In this document: positions 39,145 to 48,594 of the stretch, piece after piece
Numbering within the stretch: the stretch's first letter is position 1
Layout: each line of letters opens with the position of its first letter
DNA from: Caulobacter sp.
GTDB lineage: Bacteria; Pseudomonadota; Alphaproteobacteria; Caulobacterales; Caulobacteraceae
Assembly: GCA_021741355.1 (NCBI GenBank)
Contig: JAIOXZ010000002.1
Coordinates: 1-64,000, forward strand
DNA: 64,000 bases
Direction: 5' to 3'
Notes under the pieces: generated by a model
The model's input: the letters and a program-made list of their open reading frames with translations, nothing else
What the model was told of the DNA's origin: nothing
Databases searched by the model: none
Made by a program: the position numbers and the translations under genes

Positions 39145-39996
39145 CTAGACCTTCACCCGCATCAGGCATTCCTGGGCGACCGAGGCGGCCAGCACGCCGT
39201 CGGCGGTGTACATTTCGCCCCGGATGAAGCCGCGTCCCTGCGAGGTCGACGGGCAGTCCTGGTCAAACAGGTGCCACTCATTGAAGTTGGTCGGACGGTG
39301 GAACCACATGGCGTGGTCCAGGCTGGCCGACTGCAGGCCGCGCGTGCGCCAGGTCAGGCCGTGGACCCGCAGGGCGGTTTCCATGAACGCCATGTCGGAG
39401 GCGTAGGCCAGGGCGGCCTGCTGCAGCTTGATCGAGTCGCCGATGGGGACCTTGGCCCGCAGCCAGACCTGCTTGCGCGGCGGCTTGGGCACCGGCTTGA
39501 ACATGTTCTGCGGGTCGGGCCAGCGCACCTCGACCGGGCGGCGCTTCATGTGCTCGATCATCGCCGGCGGCATGTCCTTGTTGTCGGCCAGCGCCTGTTC
39601 CATCTCGGTTGCGACGGACTCGGGCGTCGGATGGGTCGGCATCGGCGACTGGTAGTCCATGCCCTCCTCGGCCACCTGGAACGAGGCGGCGAGGTTGAAG
39701 ATCTGCTTGCCGTTCTGGATCGCGATCACCCGGCGGGTGGTGAAGGTGCCGCCGTCGCGCGAGCGGTCGACCTCGTAGATCACCGGAATGCTGACGTCGC
39801 CCGGACGGATGAAATAGGCGTGGATGCTGTGGCAGACCCGGTCCTCGACCGTCTCATAGGCCGCCAGCAACGCCTGGGCGATGACGAAGCCGCCGAAGAT
39901 CCTCGGGAAGCCGTCGTTGGGCGACACCCCCCGGAAGAGGTTCATCTCCAGACGCTCGAGCGTCAGGGTCTCGATGAGGTTTTCAGTCTCTTGCAT
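39145..39996 (-). CDS. tesB: Acyl-CoA thioesterase II
   Basis: A 283-residue double-hotdog thioesterase hydrolysing acyl-CoA. NLFRGVSPNDGFPRIFGGFVIAQAL near the start and SLDHAMWFHRP and GRGFIRGEMYTADGVLAASVAQECLMR near the end are typical TesB motifs; the second holds the catalytic Asp. The ATG at 39996 gives the normal length, while the frame extends to 40074. Confidence 0.95.
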   Translation of the reverse strand: MQETENLIETLTLERLEMNLFRGVSPNDGFPRIFGGFVIAQALLAAYETVEDRVCHSIHAYFIRPGDVSIPVIYEVDRSRDGGTFTTRRVIAIQNGKQIFNLAASFQVAEEGMDYQSPMPTHPTPESVATEMEQALADNKDMPPAMIEHMKRRPVEVRWPDPQNMFKPVPKPPRKQVWLRAKVPIGDSIKLQQAALAYASDMAFMETALRVHGLTWRTRGLQSASLDHAMWFHRPTNFNEWHLFDQDCPSTSQGRGFIRGEMYTADGVLAASVAQECLMRVKV

Positions 39997-40091
39997 CAGG
40001 ATCGAATAGGCCCGGTAGAGAATGCGGGCAAGTCGCCTTGCCCGCGCCACATCCGCCAAGGCAATCTGACGCACTTGCCGGAGACCGCCCT

Positions 40092-40493
40092 GTGTTGCTG
40101 ATCCTCGCCGCCGCCGCGTCCGTGACGCCGGCCCCGCCGCTCCCGCCGGCGGCCGGCCTCGCCTATGCCGAGGCCTATGAACGCGCCGAGCGCTACGAGC
40201 GGACTGACAACGGAGCGATGCAGTACCGCACGGGAGTTCTGTATCCCTGGCTGGGACCGAGCATCCCGCGGATCCTCGACACCTGCGTGCCCAGGCCCAA
40301 GCCCGCCGACCTGCCGCTGTTCACCCTGGTGCTGAGCTTCAGGGACGGCAGGTTCGACGCCCTGCAGTCGAGCAGCGACCATCCGGTGGCGCAGTGCATC
40401 GTCAAGCAGATGTCGCCCCTGGCCTGGCCCGCCCCGCCCTTCCCCGACTTCGCCGAGCAGATGCACTTCGACCTGGCAGACAAGGCGGAGTAG
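40092..40493 (+). CDS. Hypothetical secreted protein (133 aa)
   Basis: A short hydrophobic leader (VLLILAAAASVTPAPPLPPAAG) then a mature part with two cysteines (LDTCVPRP, AQCIVKQM) that could bond. No family recognised. GTG at 40092 is preferred: GGAGA lies 9 nt before it and it begins the leader; the open frame starts at 40038. It is divergent from tesB. Confidence 0.6.
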   Translation: MLLILAAAASVTPAPPLPPAAGLAYAEAYERAERYERTDNGAMQYRTGVLYPWLGPSIPRILDTCVPRPKPADLPLFTLVLSFRDGRFDALQSSSDHPVAQCIVKQMSPLAWPAPPFPDFAEQMHFDLADKAE

Positions 40494-40550
40494 GTCGGCG
40501 ACAGAGCCTTACGCTGCGCGGTTCGTCTTCGCGCCATCCGGATGCTGATA

Positions 40551-40704
40551 CGCCCTGAAGGCCTTGATGGAATGGTTCGCTCCGGACGGTGACCTTGGTC
40601 AAGGACCGCTTCGCGGCCGCGCAGCGGCGAGGCCTTCGGCCTCGTCCTTGACGAAGGTCCCGCCGGAGCAAGAATGCTCATCAAGACATCAGGACGACTC
40701 CGCC
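40551..40704. repeat. 155-bp palindromic repeat, copy A
   Basis: A large imperfect hairpin: GACCTTGGTCAAGGAC on the left pairs with GTCCTTGACGAAGGTC on the right, and outside them GCTCCGG pairs with CCGGAGC. The centre carries a GAGGCCTTCGGCCTC loop. A nearly identical copy lies in the opposite orientation at 49661-49816. Confidence 0.88.
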
Positions 40705-40778
40705 AATTGAACATTGCCCGCGGCTGAGCAGCGTCCCGGATTCGACGAAACCGGCCTCCACCGGCTAAGACGCCGCCC

Positions 40779-41498
40779 ATGCCGTTCACCGCCACCGTCC
40801 TGACCATGTTCCCGGAGGCCTTTCCCGGGCCGCTCGGCGTGTCGCTGATCGGCACGGCGTGGCGCGAGCAGGACCTGTGGCGCCTTGAAACAGTGGACAT
40901 TCGGACCTTTTCCAAGGATAAGCGCGGCTTCCTCGACGACACCCCTGCGGGTGGCGGTCCTGGACAGGTGATGAAGGCGGACGTGATCGCGGCGGCTCTC
41001 GACAGTGTCGACGTCGCGGGACGGCCGCTTTTGTACATGAGCGCCCGGGGTCGGCCCCTGACCCAGGCGCGGGTGAAGCAGTGGGCCGAGGCGCCGGGGA
41101 TCATCGTCCTCTGCGGCCGGTTCGAGGGGGTGGACCAGCGGGTGCTCGACGCCCGGGGGTTCGAGGAGGTCTCCGTCGGAGACGCGGTCCTGGCCGGTGG
41201 CGAGGCGGCGGCGATGGTGGCGATCGAGGCGTGCGTCCGTCTGGTTCCGGGAGTGCTCGGTCAGGCGGAGTCACTGAGTGAAGAAAGCTTCGAGGACGGT
41301 CTCCTCGAGCATCCGCAGTACACACGGCCGCGGACGTTCGAAGGGCTCGACATTCCCGAGGTGCTGCTGGGCGGCGACCACAAGAAGGTCGCGGCGTGGC
41401 GGCAGGAACAGCGTGAGACGACGACCCGCGAGCAACGGCCCGATCTGTGGGACCGCTACCTCGCCAACCGACAACCAAAGGGCCCCCCCTCGAAATAG
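40779..41498 (+). CDS. trmD: tRNA (guanine-N1)-methyltransferase
   Basis: SPOUT methyltransferase making m1G37, which prevents frameshifting; 239 residues. The knot region is intact: GGPGQVMKADV, CGRFEGVDQRV, VSVGDAVLAGGEAAAMV, then LLEHPQYTRP and the C-terminal DLWDRY. rplS follows after 30 nt. Confidence 0.97.
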   Translation: MPFTATVLTMFPEAFPGPLGVSLIGTAWREQDLWRLETVDIRTFSKDKRGFLDDTPAGGGPGQVMKADVIAAALDSVDVAGRPLLYMSARGRPLTQARVKQWAEAPGIIVLCGRFEGVDQRVLDARGFEEVSVGDAVLAGGEAAAMVAIEACVRLVPGVLGQAESLSEESFEDGLLEHPQYTRPRTFEGLDIPEVLLGGDHKKVAAWRQEQRETTTREQRPDLWDRYLANRQPKGPPSK

Positions 41499-41528
41499 GG
41501 GCAAGCCCAACGAAAAAAGGACTGACCG

Positions 41529-41924
41529 ATGGCCGCGAACATCATCAAGGAACTGGAGAAGGCCGAGAGCGAACGCCTCGCCGCCCTCCGCACCACCCCC
41601 GATTTCCAGCCGGGCGACACCGTCCGGGTGAACGTGAAGATCAAGGAAGGCGAGCGCGAGCGCGTTCAGGCCTACGAAGGCGTCTGCATCGCCCGTCAGG
41701 GCGCCGGCCTCCACGAGAGCTTCACCGTCCGCAAGATCAGCTTCGGCGAAGGCGTTGAGCGGGTGTTCCCGATCATGTCGCCGATGATCGAAAGCATCGA
41801 AGTGAAGCGTCGCGGCGTCGTCCGTCGCGCCAAGCTCTATTACCTGCGTGATCGTCGCGGCAAGTCGGCGCGCATCGCCGAACGCCAGACCGCCCGCAAG
41901 GAACCGGGCGCCGCCGGGGAGTAG
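41529..41924 (+). CDS. rplS: 50S ribosomal protein L19
   Basis: A 131-residue ribosomal protein at the 30S-50S interface. [29 protein letters not shown] and the closing [18 protein letters not shown] are the standard L19 motifs. It is co-transcribed with trmD; a textbook terminator follows. Confidence 0.97.
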   Translation: MAANIIKELEKAESERLAALRTTPDFQPGDTVRVNVKIKEGERERVQAYEGVCIARQGAGLHESFTVRKISFGEGVERVFPIMSPMIESIEVKRRGVVRRAKLYYLRDRRGKSARIAERQTARKEPGAAGE

Positions 41925-41953
41925 GACTCCTTCGGCTGGTGCTGAGTTGATTG

Positions 41954-41986
41954 AGCCCCGGATCCGAAAGGTCCGGGGCTTTTTTC
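41954..41986 (+). terminator. Intrinsic terminator after rplS
   Basis: AGCCCCGGATC pairs with GGTCCGGGGCT and is followed by a run of six T. Confidence 0.92.
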
Positions 41987-42002
41987 GTTGTGCGCGCTGC
42001 AA

Positions 42003-42117
42003 TGCTCCCCACCCTTGTGGGGAGCTGTCACGCGGAGCGTGACTGAGGGGAGTTGCAGTGCACCGACTCCCCTCCACCGCTCTTCGAGCGGTCCCCCTCC
42101 CCGCGAAGCGGGGAGGA
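42003..42117. repeat. Nested-hairpin GGGGAG repeat, copy 2
   Basis: Same series of hairpins as copy 1 (CTCCCC..GGGGAG, GTCACGC/GCGTGAC, GGGGAGT/ACTCCCC, ACCGCTC/GAGCGGT, CTCCCCGC/GCGGGGAG) between the convergent rplS and enoyl-CoA hydratase genes. Compensatory changes keep the stems paired. Confidence 0.88.
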
Positions 42118-42125
42118 TCGGCGCT

Positions 42126-42917
42126 TTACCGCCCCCGGAACACCGGCTCGCGCTTCTCCAGGAAGCTCGCCACGCCCTCCTTGTGGTCCTCGGTCTTCAT
42201 CAGGGCGCGGATGGTCTCGATGGCCCAGCCGCCGAGGTCGCGCGGGTCGCCGTAGGTTCCGCGGCGCAGGCCTTCCTTCATGTAGCGCAGGGCCAGCGGC
42301 GGATTGACCGCGATGCGGGCGGCCAGCGCCCGGGCCTTCGGCAGCAGCTCGGCGTGCGGCGTCACCTCGCTGACCAGGCCAATGCGCAGGGCCTCCTGGG
42401 CCGTGATCACATCCCCGGTGAACAGCAGCTCGGCCGCCTTCGCCGGGCCGACGATCGACGGCAGGCGATAGAAGCCGCCGACGTCGCAGACCAGGCCGCG
42501 CTTGATGAACATCTCGCTGAACTTCGCCTGCTCCGAGGCGATGCGGATGTCGGCATAGAGCGCCAGTTCCATGCCCCAGCCGATGGCCGCGCCGTTGACG
42601 GCGGCGATCAGCGGCTTGTCGCATTCCAGCGCCGCCATGGCCGCTGGCGTCGGCCGGTGGCGCACGACGGGGGTGGTGTCGGCCGACACCGCCTTGGGGC
42701 CCGCCATGATCTCGCGCACGTCGTCGCCGGAGCAGAAGGCGGGGTCGGCGCCCGTGACGATTACGCAGCGGGCCTCGGTATCGGTCACCGCCCGGCGCAG
42801 ATACTGCTCGAGCTTCGCGTAGGCGTCCCAGTTCAGCGCATTGCGCTGCGCCGGCCGGTTGAGGGTGATGGTCGCGATGTTGTCGGCGACCTCATAGGTG
42901 ACGGTTTCGTCGGTCAT
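42126..42917 (-). CDS. Enoyl-CoA hydratase/isomerase family protein
   Basis: A 263-residue crotonase-fold protein. The first oxyanion-hole segment is AFCSGDDV (60-67) and the second VNGAAIGWGMELALYADIR (108-126). AKFSEMF with Glu135 and VCDVGG with Asp145 occupy the usual acid positions. It could be a hydratase or isomerase of acyl-CoA; substrate unknown. Confidence 0.9.
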   Translation of the reverse strand: MTDETVTYEVADNIATITLNRPAQRNALNWDAYAKLEQYLRRAVTDTEARCVIVTGADPAFCSGDDVREIMAGPKAVSADTTPVVRHRPTPAAMAALECDKPLIAAVNGAAIGWGMELALYADIRIASEQAKFSEMFIKRGLVCDVGGFYRLPSIVGPAKAAELLFTGDVITAQEALRIGLVSEVTPHAELLPKARALAARIAVNPPLALRYMKEGLRRGTYGDPRDLGGWAIETIRALMKTEDHKEGVASFLEKREPVFRGR

Positions 42918-43020
42918 GCGCGTCTCCCGTCGCGCTCGGACGGCGCGTTCGATGAGATGATGCGGCGGGCGTGAAGGGGCTTCAATGGCGCCGTGGCGTC
43001 AGCCTGAATGGCTGAAAAAG

Positions 43021-43062
43021 GGGGACACATACTCATTTCCGGGGAAATGGGTATGTGTCCCC
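43021..43062. terminator. GGGGACACATAC hairpin after the DUF885 gene
   Basis: Two 20-bp arms, GGGGACACATACTCATTTCC and GGAAATGGGTATGTGTCCCC, pair with a single G-T wobble around a 2-nt loop. On the minus strand a run of five T follows, so it works as an intrinsic terminator for the gene ending at 43070. The GGGGACA/TGTCCCC ends link it to the REP families. Confidence 0.8.
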
Positions 43063-43069
43063 GTTTTCA

Positions 43070-44884
43070 TCAGCTCTGCGCGGAGATCCACGCCTCCAGC
43101 TGCGTCTCCAGCACGTCCAGCGGCAGGGCGCCGTCGCGCAGGACCGCGTCGTGGAAGGCGCGGATGTCGAACTTCGCGCCCAGCGCGGCCCTCGCCTTGG
43201 CCCGCAACGCCATGATCCGCAGTTCGCCGATCTTGTAGCTGGTCGCCTGGCCCGGATTGCAGAGGTAGCGCTCGACCTCCTTCACGATGTCGCGCTCGCT
43301 GAGCAGGGTGTTCTCGCGGAAGAAGACGATGGCCTGTTCGCGGGTCCACTTCTTGTGGTGCAAGCCCGTGTCGGTCACCAGCCGCACCGCCCGCCAGGCC
43401 TCGGTCGAGAGCCGGCCGAAGTCGGAATAGGGGTCCTGGTAGAAGCCCATCTCCTTGCCGAGCCGCTCGGCGTAGAGGCCCCAGCCTTCGGAATAGGCGC
43501 CATAGCCGCCGAACTTGCGGAACTTCGGCAGGCCTTCGGTCTCCATGGCCAGGGCGATCTGGAAGTGATGGCCCGGCGCGCCCTCGTGATAGCTGATGCC
43601 CTCGATCTGGGACTTCAGCACCTGGGTCATGTCCGACAGGTTCACATAGTAGATGCCGGGCCGTTTCCCGTCCGGCGAGGGGCGGTTGTAGAAGGCGATC
43701 GGGGCGGTCGCCTCGCGCCAGGCCTCGACGGCGCGGACCTCCAGCGCCGCCCTGGGCAGCCGCAGGAACCACGACGGCCCGGCCTTCATGGCCTGGTCGA
43801 CGAAGGCGGTGGCGTCCTTCAGATAGGCCGCCTTGCCCTCGGGCGTGTTGGGATACTGGAACTTCGGGTTGCTCTTCAGCTCGGCGAAGAAGGCCTGCAG
43901 CGAGCCGGTGAACCCGACCTTGGCCATGATTTCGCGCATCTCGCCCTGGATGCGCGCCAGCTCGTCCAGGCCGATCTGGTGCACCTCGTCGGCGGTCAGG
44001 CTGGTGGTGGTCGAGACCTTGAGGCGGTTGGCGTAGTAGGCGCCGCCGTCCGGCAGGGCCCAGGCGCCGTTATTGGTCGTCGCCGCCTTCGCGATGTCCG
44101 CCTGGGTCGCCAGGAACTGCTCATAGCCTTCGCGGAACGGGCCCCTCAGCGCCATGGCGCAGTCCGCGATCAGGACGTCCTTCTCGACCAGGTCGGTCTT
44201 CAGGGCCATGACCTTGAACTTGAAGTCGGCGAAGATCGCGCTGTCCGGACCCTCGTCGAACGGCCCTCCGGCAATCACCTTGCGCGTATCGGCCTCGACA
44301 GGCGGGAATGTGAAGGCGGGAGCGACGACGCCCGCCGCCTGACGCGCCTTCAGCGCGGCACTGACCTCGGCCATCACCCGCTTCACCTCGCGCAGGCGGG
44401 CGATATAGGCCTGCGCATCGGCGAGGCTGTCGATGCGGTGCTGATTGATCATGAACACCGGGATCGACCCGGCCGGGCTGCCGTTGACGCTGGCGATGTA
44501 GCCATGCAGCCGCCAGCGGTAGCTCTCGCGCTGCTGCAGCACCTGACGCGCGAACAGGGTGAAGGACAGCCGGGCGGCCGGACCGAGCGATTCCGGCCGG
44601 AAGCGCGACGTCATCTGCGCCAGCTGGCGCTCGGCCAGGGCCAGCCGCTTCTGGGCGGCGGTGTCGGTGTAGTCGTCGAGCCTGTCGTAGTCGGTCTTGA
44701 TGCCGAGACCGGTCAGCGACTGCGGGCTGAGCGCCACGGCCTCGTCGAACGCCGCGTCGAGGAAGGCCAGCAGCGCCTGATCCTGCGGCTCGGGCGACAG
44801 GGCGAGCGCCGACCGCGCGCTGGCGAGCGTCATCGCGCCCGGAAGGGCGAGCGCCAGGGCGCTGACAAAGGTTCTGCGTTTCAC
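43070..44884 (-). CDS. DUF885 family protein (exported)
   Basis: A 604-residue protein. A twin-arginine-like leader VKRRTFVSALALALPG (1-16) and signal cleavage near SARSALA are visible. The DUF885 hallmark HEGAPGHH is near residue 430, with YHEGAPGHHFQIALA. Members resemble metal-dependent carboxypeptidases; function unproven. GTG at 44884 follows GAGGGAG and starts the signal; the frame extends to 44965. Confidence 0.9.
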   Translation of the reverse strand: MKRRTFVSALALALPGAMTLASARSALALSPEPQDQALLAFLDAAFDEAVALSPQSLTGLGIKTDYDRLDDYTDTAAQKRLALAERQLAQMTSRFRPESLGPAARLSFTLFARQVLQQRESYRWRLHGYIASVNGSPAGSIPVFMINQHRIDSLADAQAYIARLREVKRVMAEVSAALKARQAAGVVAPAFTFPPVEADTRKVIAGGPFDEGPDSAIFADFKFKVMALKTDLVEKDVLIADCAMALRGPFREGYEQFLATQADIAKAATTNNGAWALPDGGAYYANRLKVSTTTSLTADEVHQIGLDELARIQGEMREIMAKVGFTGSLQAFFAELKSNPKFQYPNTPEGKAAYLKDATAFVDQAMKAGPSWFLRLPRAALEVRAVEAWREATAPIAFYNRPSPDGKRPGIYYVNLSDMTQVLKSQIEGISYHEGAPGHHFQIALAMETEGLPKFRKFGGYGAYSEGWGLYAERLGKEMGFYQDPYSDFGRLSTEAWRAVRLVTDTGLHHKKWTREQAIVFFRENTLLSERDIVKEVERYLCNPGQATSYKIGELRIMALRAKARAALGAKFDIRAFHDAVLRDGALPLDVLETQLEAWISAQS

Positions 44885-44939
44885 GACGGCGACTCCCTCA
44901 AGCTGGACGACCGCAGAACCGCATGAAACGGCGCGGCTG

Positions 44940-45347
44940 TCACGCGGGCGGCGGGAATTCCTCATGGCGGGGCAGGCCGTCGTCGAGCCTCAGCCAACGG
45001 ACCATCCTGCCGGCGAACATGTGCGCGGCGGGCAGCAGGGCGTTCGGATCGTCGAGGCTGCCCAACGTCACCGACAGGCGGTCCAGCATGGTCCGGCGCT
45101 GGGCGAAGACGGTCGCGCCGCAGATCGGGCAGAAGCGCCGGGTGATCTCGCTGGACGAGGGATAGTGGGCCATCTCGCCCGTGATGCTGACGGCGTTCGA
45201 GGGGAAGACGGCGCGGGCGAAGAACGGCTGGCCGGTGACCTTCTTGCAGCTGTCGCAATGGCAGACCATCACGTTCATCGGCTCCCCGGTGACCGAGTAG
45301 CGAAGCTGGCCGCAGTGACAGCCGCCAGTGAGAGTCGGTGTGCTCAT
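44940..45347 (-). CDS. GFA family protein (glutathione-dependent formaldehyde-activating-like)
   Basis: A 135-residue zinc-binding protein. Cysteines C10/C12 (GGCHCG), C29/C31/C34 (CHCDSCKK) and C73/C76 (FCPICG) are the GFA-fold zinc ligands. Actual function of most members is unknown. The ATG at 45347 gives the usual start; ORF continues to 45365. Confidence 0.88.
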   Translation of the reverse strand: MSTPTLTGGCHCGQLRYSVTGEPMNVMVCHCDSCKKVTGQPFFARAVFPSNAVSITGEMAHYPSSSEITRRFCPICGATVFAQRRTMLDRLSVTLGSLDDPNALLPAAHMFAGRMVRWLRLDDGLPRHEEFPPPA

Positions 45348-45408
45348 GGGCAAGATCATGCCCACGAACAGGCCGCCGGACTAGACGAAAGGGCAGGCCA
45401 CGCCCTAG

Positions 45409-46842
45409 ATGCCGCGCATGGCTGGCAAGACGCTCTACGACAAGATCTGGGACGCTCACCTGGTGGCGGAAGACGCCGGAGAGGCGATCCTCTACATCGA
45501 CCTGCACCTGATCCACGAGGTGACCACGCCGCAGGCCTTCGCCGGCCTGCGCGCCGAGGGGCGCAAGGTCCGCCGGCCGGACCGCACGCTGGCGGTGGCC
45601 GACCACAATGTGCCGACCGAGGGCCAGGCCCTGGGCGTCGGGGCGGTGGCGGACGAGGAGGCCCGGCTGCAGCTGCAGACCCTGGCCCGCAACGTCGCCG
45701 ACAACGGCATCGAATTCTTCCCGATGGGCGATATCCGCAACGGCATCGTCCATGTGGTCGGGCCCGAGCAGGGCCGCACCCAGCCGGGCATGACCATCGT
45801 CTGCGGCGACAGCCACACCTCGACCCACGGCGCCTTCGGGGCCCTGGCCCAGGGCATCGGCACCAGCGAGGTCGAGCACGTCCTGGCCAGCCAGACCCTG
45901 CGCCAGCAGAAGTCGCGGAACATGCGGGTGACGGTGAACGGCAAGCTGTCGCCCGGCGTCACCGCCAAGGACATGGCGCTGGCCATCATCGGCGTCATCG
46001 GCACCGCCGGCGGCACCGGCCATGTGATCGAGTTCGCCGGCGAGGCCGTGCGCGACCTGTCGATGGAGGGCCGCATGACCCTCTGCAACCTGACCATCGA
46101 GGGCGGCGCCCGCGCCGGTCTCGTGGCGCCGGACGAGAAGACCTTCGCCTATCTGCTCGGTAAGCCCTCGTCGCCCAAGGGCGCGGCCTGGGACATGGCG
46201 GTCTCGTACTGGAGGACGCTGTTCACCGACGCGGACGCGGTGTTCGATCGCGAGGTGGTGCTGGACGGGCCGTCGATCGCCCCGACCGTCACCTGGGGCA
46301 CCAGCCCCGAGGACGTGCTGCCGATTACCGGCCATGTGCCCGATCCCTCGACCTACGACACGCCGGACAAGAAGGCCGCCGTCGAGCGGGCGCTGGACTA
46401 CATGGGCCTGACCGCCGGCCAGCCGATCACGCAGGCCCGCATCGATCGGGTGTTCATCGGCAGCTGCACCAACAGCCGGATCGAGGACCTGCGCGCCGCC
46501 GCCGAGGTCGCGCAGCTGGCCTTCCTGCATGGTCGGCTCGTCGCAGACCACGTCAGCGCCATGGTCGTGCCCGGATCGGGGCTGGTGAAGGAACAGGCCG
46601 AGGCCGAGGGCCTGGACGCCATCTTCAAGGCCGTCGGCTTCGACTGGCGCGAGCCGGGCTGCTCGATGTGCCTGGGCATGAACCCCGACCGACTGGCGCC
46701 GGGCGAGCGCTGCGCCTCGACCAGCAACCGCAACTTCGAAGGCCGTCAGGGCCGCGGCGGACGCACCCATCTGATGAGCCCGGCCATGGCCGCCGCGGCC
46801 GCGATTGCCGGCCATATCGTGGATGTGAGGGACTTCCTGTGA
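45409..46842 (+). CDS. leuC: 3-isopropylmalate dehydratase large subunit
   Basis: Leucine synthesis step 2, with LeuD; holds a [4Fe-4S] cluster. 477 residues from the first ATG (474 from the ATG at 45418, which gives the more usual [16 protein letters not shown]). Cluster cysteines are in GSCTNSR and [23 protein letters not shown] is the substrate loop. Its stop overlaps the next gene by 4 bp. Confidence 0.96.
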   Translation: MPRMAGKTLYDKIWDAHLVAEDAGEAILYIDLHLIHEVTTPQAFAGLRAEGRKVRRPDRTLAVADHNVPTEGQALGVGAVADEEARLQLQTLARNVADNGIEFFPMGDIRNGIVHVVGPEQGRTQPGMTIVCGDSHTSTHGAFGALAQGIGTSEVEHVLASQTLRQQKSRNMRVTVNGKLSPGVTAKDMALAIIGVIGTAGGTGHVIEFAGEAVRDLSMEGRMTLCNLTIEGGARAGLVAPDEKTFAYLLGKPSSPKGAAWDMAVSYWRTLFTDADAVFDREVVLDGPSIAPTVTWGTSPEDVLPITGHVPDPSTYDTPDKKAAVERALDYMGLTAGQPITQARIDRVFIGSCTNSRIEDLRAAAEVAQLAFLHGRLVADHVSAMVVPGSGLVKEQAEAEGLDAIFKAVGFDWREPGCSMCLGMNPDRLAPGERCASTSNRNFEGRQGRGGRTHLMSPAMAAAAAIAGHIVDVRDFL

Positions 46843-47684
46843 CCATCAACGCCCTCGACCACATCGCGCTCGTCGTCAGCGACCTCGCCGCCGCGGAGGC
46901 CGGCTACAGCCGTCTCTTCGCCCGCACGCCCAACTGGCGCGGCACGATGCACGGCGCCAGCCATGTCTGGTTCCAGCTCGGCAACACGGCGCTCGACGTC
47001 ATCGCCCCCACCGGCGACGGCCCGGTCGGGGACGGCATCCGCGCGCGGATCGCCAGCCATGGCGAAGGCCTGTGGGCCCTGTCGCTGAGCACGCCGGACC
47101 TGGCGGCCGAACGCAAGCGGCTGGAGCGGCTGGGCATCCCGACCTACGAGCGGGCCGAGGTCTCCACGAACCCGGACACCGGCGCGACCCGCAGCTGGGC
47201 GACGGCCGCCCTGCGCACGAAATCGACGCACGGCGCGAACCTGATCCTCGTCGAGAACCGGCCCGACGCCACACCCTGGCCGGAGGCCGAGGCCGGCGAG
47301 GCGCCGGTCACCGGCCTGGACCATGTGGTCGTCAATACGCCCGATCCCGAGCGCGCTGCGGCCCTCTATGGCGCGCGGCTGGGCCTAGACATGAAGCTCG
47401 ATCGCTCGAACCCCGACTGGGGCACGCGGCTGATGTTCTTCCGGCTCGGCGACCTGGTGGTCGAGGTGGTCCACAGCCTGAAAGACGGCGTCTCCGACGG
47501 CCCTGACGCGCCCTGGGGACTGTCCTGGCGGGTCGCCGACGTCGCCGCCGCCCAGGCCCGGCTCAAGGCGGCGGGCGCGCTGGTCTCGGACGTCCGCGTC
47601 GGGCGCAAGCCCGGCACCGCCGTGTTCACCGTCAAGGACGCCCCCGGCGGCGTGCCGACCCTCGTCATCGGACCCGCAGCATGA
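46839..47684 (+). CDS. VOC/glyoxalase-like protein inside the leu operon
   Basis: A 281-residue protein with two vicinal-oxygen-chelate modules: [18 protein letters not shown] (6-23) and [20 protein letters not shown] (about 163-182). It resembles the glyoxalase_3-type domain. GTG at 46839 overlaps the leuC stop by 4 bp, and its stop overlaps leuD by 4 bp, so it is translated with the leucine enzymes. Substrate is unknown. Confidence 0.88.
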   Translation: MTINALDHIALVVSDLAAAEAGYSRLFARTPNWRGTMHGASHVWFQLGNTALDVIAPTGDGPVGDGIRARIASHGEGLWALSLSTPDLAAERKRLERLGIPTYERAEVSTNPDTGATRSWATAALRTKSTHGANLILVENRPDATPWPEAEAGEAPVTGLDHVVVNTPDPERAAALYGARLGLDMKLDRSNPDWGTRLMFFRLGDLVVEVVHSLKDGVSDGPDAPWGLSWRVADVAAAQARLKAAGALVSDVRVGRKPGTAVFTVKDAPGGVPTLVIGPAA

Positions 47685-48292
47685 AGCCCTTCACCCGCCT
47701 TGACGGCCGCGCCGCGCCGCTGAGCCTCGCCAACATCGACACCGACCAGATCATCCCCAAGCAGTTCCTCAAGACCGTCGACCGCGAGGGCCTGGCCAAG
47801 GGGTTGTTCTACGACTTCCGCTTCGACGAGCAGAGCCAGCCGAAGAGCGGCTTCGTGCTCAACGACCCGGCCTACAAGGGCGCGCAAATCCTCATCGCCG
47901 GGGATAACTTCGGCTGCGGCAGCTCGCGCGAGCATGCCCCCTGGGCGTTGCAGGATTTCGGCATCCAGTGCGTCATCTCGACCAGCTTCGCCGACATCTT
48001 CCGCGGCAACTGCCTGAACAACGGCCTGCTGACGGTCGAGCTGAAGGCCGACGAGGTGCAGGCGCTGATGGACGAGGCCAAGGGCGGCAATCACCTGTTC
48101 ACGGTGGACCTGGAGACCCAGACGGTCACCGCGCCCTCGGGCGCGACGTTCACCTTCGAGATCGACAAGGACCGCAAGCACAAGCTGCTCAAGGGGCTCG
48201 ATGCGATCGGCGAGACGCTGCAGCACGGCGTCTCCATTGATGTATTCGAGGCGAAAGCGGCGCTCAGCCGGCCCTGGCTGGAGCGCGCATGA
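47681..48292 (+). CDS. leuD: 3-isopropylmalate dehydratase small subunit
   Basis: The swivel-domain partner of LeuC, 203 residues. [17 protein letters not shown] near the start and [17 protein letters not shown] in the active site are characteristic. Overlaps the VOC gene before it and the ABM gene after it, each by 4 bp. Confidence 0.96.
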   Translation: MKPFTRLDGRAAPLSLANIDTDQIIPKQFLKTVDREGLAKGLFYDFRFDEQSQPKSGFVLNDPAYKGAQILIAGDNFGCGSSREHAPWALQDFGIQCVISTSFADIFRGNCLNNGLLTVELKADEVQALMDEAKGGNHLFTVDLETQTVTAPSGATFTFEIDKDRKHKLLKGLDAIGETLQHGVSIDVFEAKAALSRPWLERA

Positions 48293-48588
48293 TCCTGGTC
48301 ATCGGCACGGTCCGGCTGCCGCCGGAGAACATCGCCATCGCGCGCCCCGCCATGGAGACCATGATGGCCGCCAGCCGGGCAGAGGACGGCTGCCTGGAGT
48401 ATGCCTACTCGCAGGACCTGCTGGAGCCGGGCCTGATCCGGGTGACCGAGGTCTGGCGTGACCGCGACGCGCTGAAGGCGCATTTCCAGACAGCTCACAT
48501 GGCCGCCTGGCGCGCCGTATTCCCCGACCTTCACATCACCGACCGCGACCTGTCTCTCTACGAGGCCGGCGCGCCCGAACCCATCTAG
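48289..48588 (+). CDS. Antibiotic biosynthesis monooxygenase (ABM) domain protein
   Basis: A 99-residue dimeric alpha/beta-barrel protein: [18 protein letters not shown], then [27 protein letters not shown] and [10 protein letters not shown], the YgiN/quinol-monooxygenase pattern. It overlaps leuD by 4 bp and ends 6 nt before leuB. Role in the operon is unknown; cofactor-free oxidation of quinone-like or toxic by-products is possible. Confidence 0.88.
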   Translation: MILVIGTVRLPPENIAIARPAMETMMAASRAEDGCLEYAYSQDLLEPGLIRVTEVWRDRDALKAHFQTAHMAAWRAVFPDLHITDRDLSLYEAGAPEPI

Positions 48589-48594
48589 AGACCC

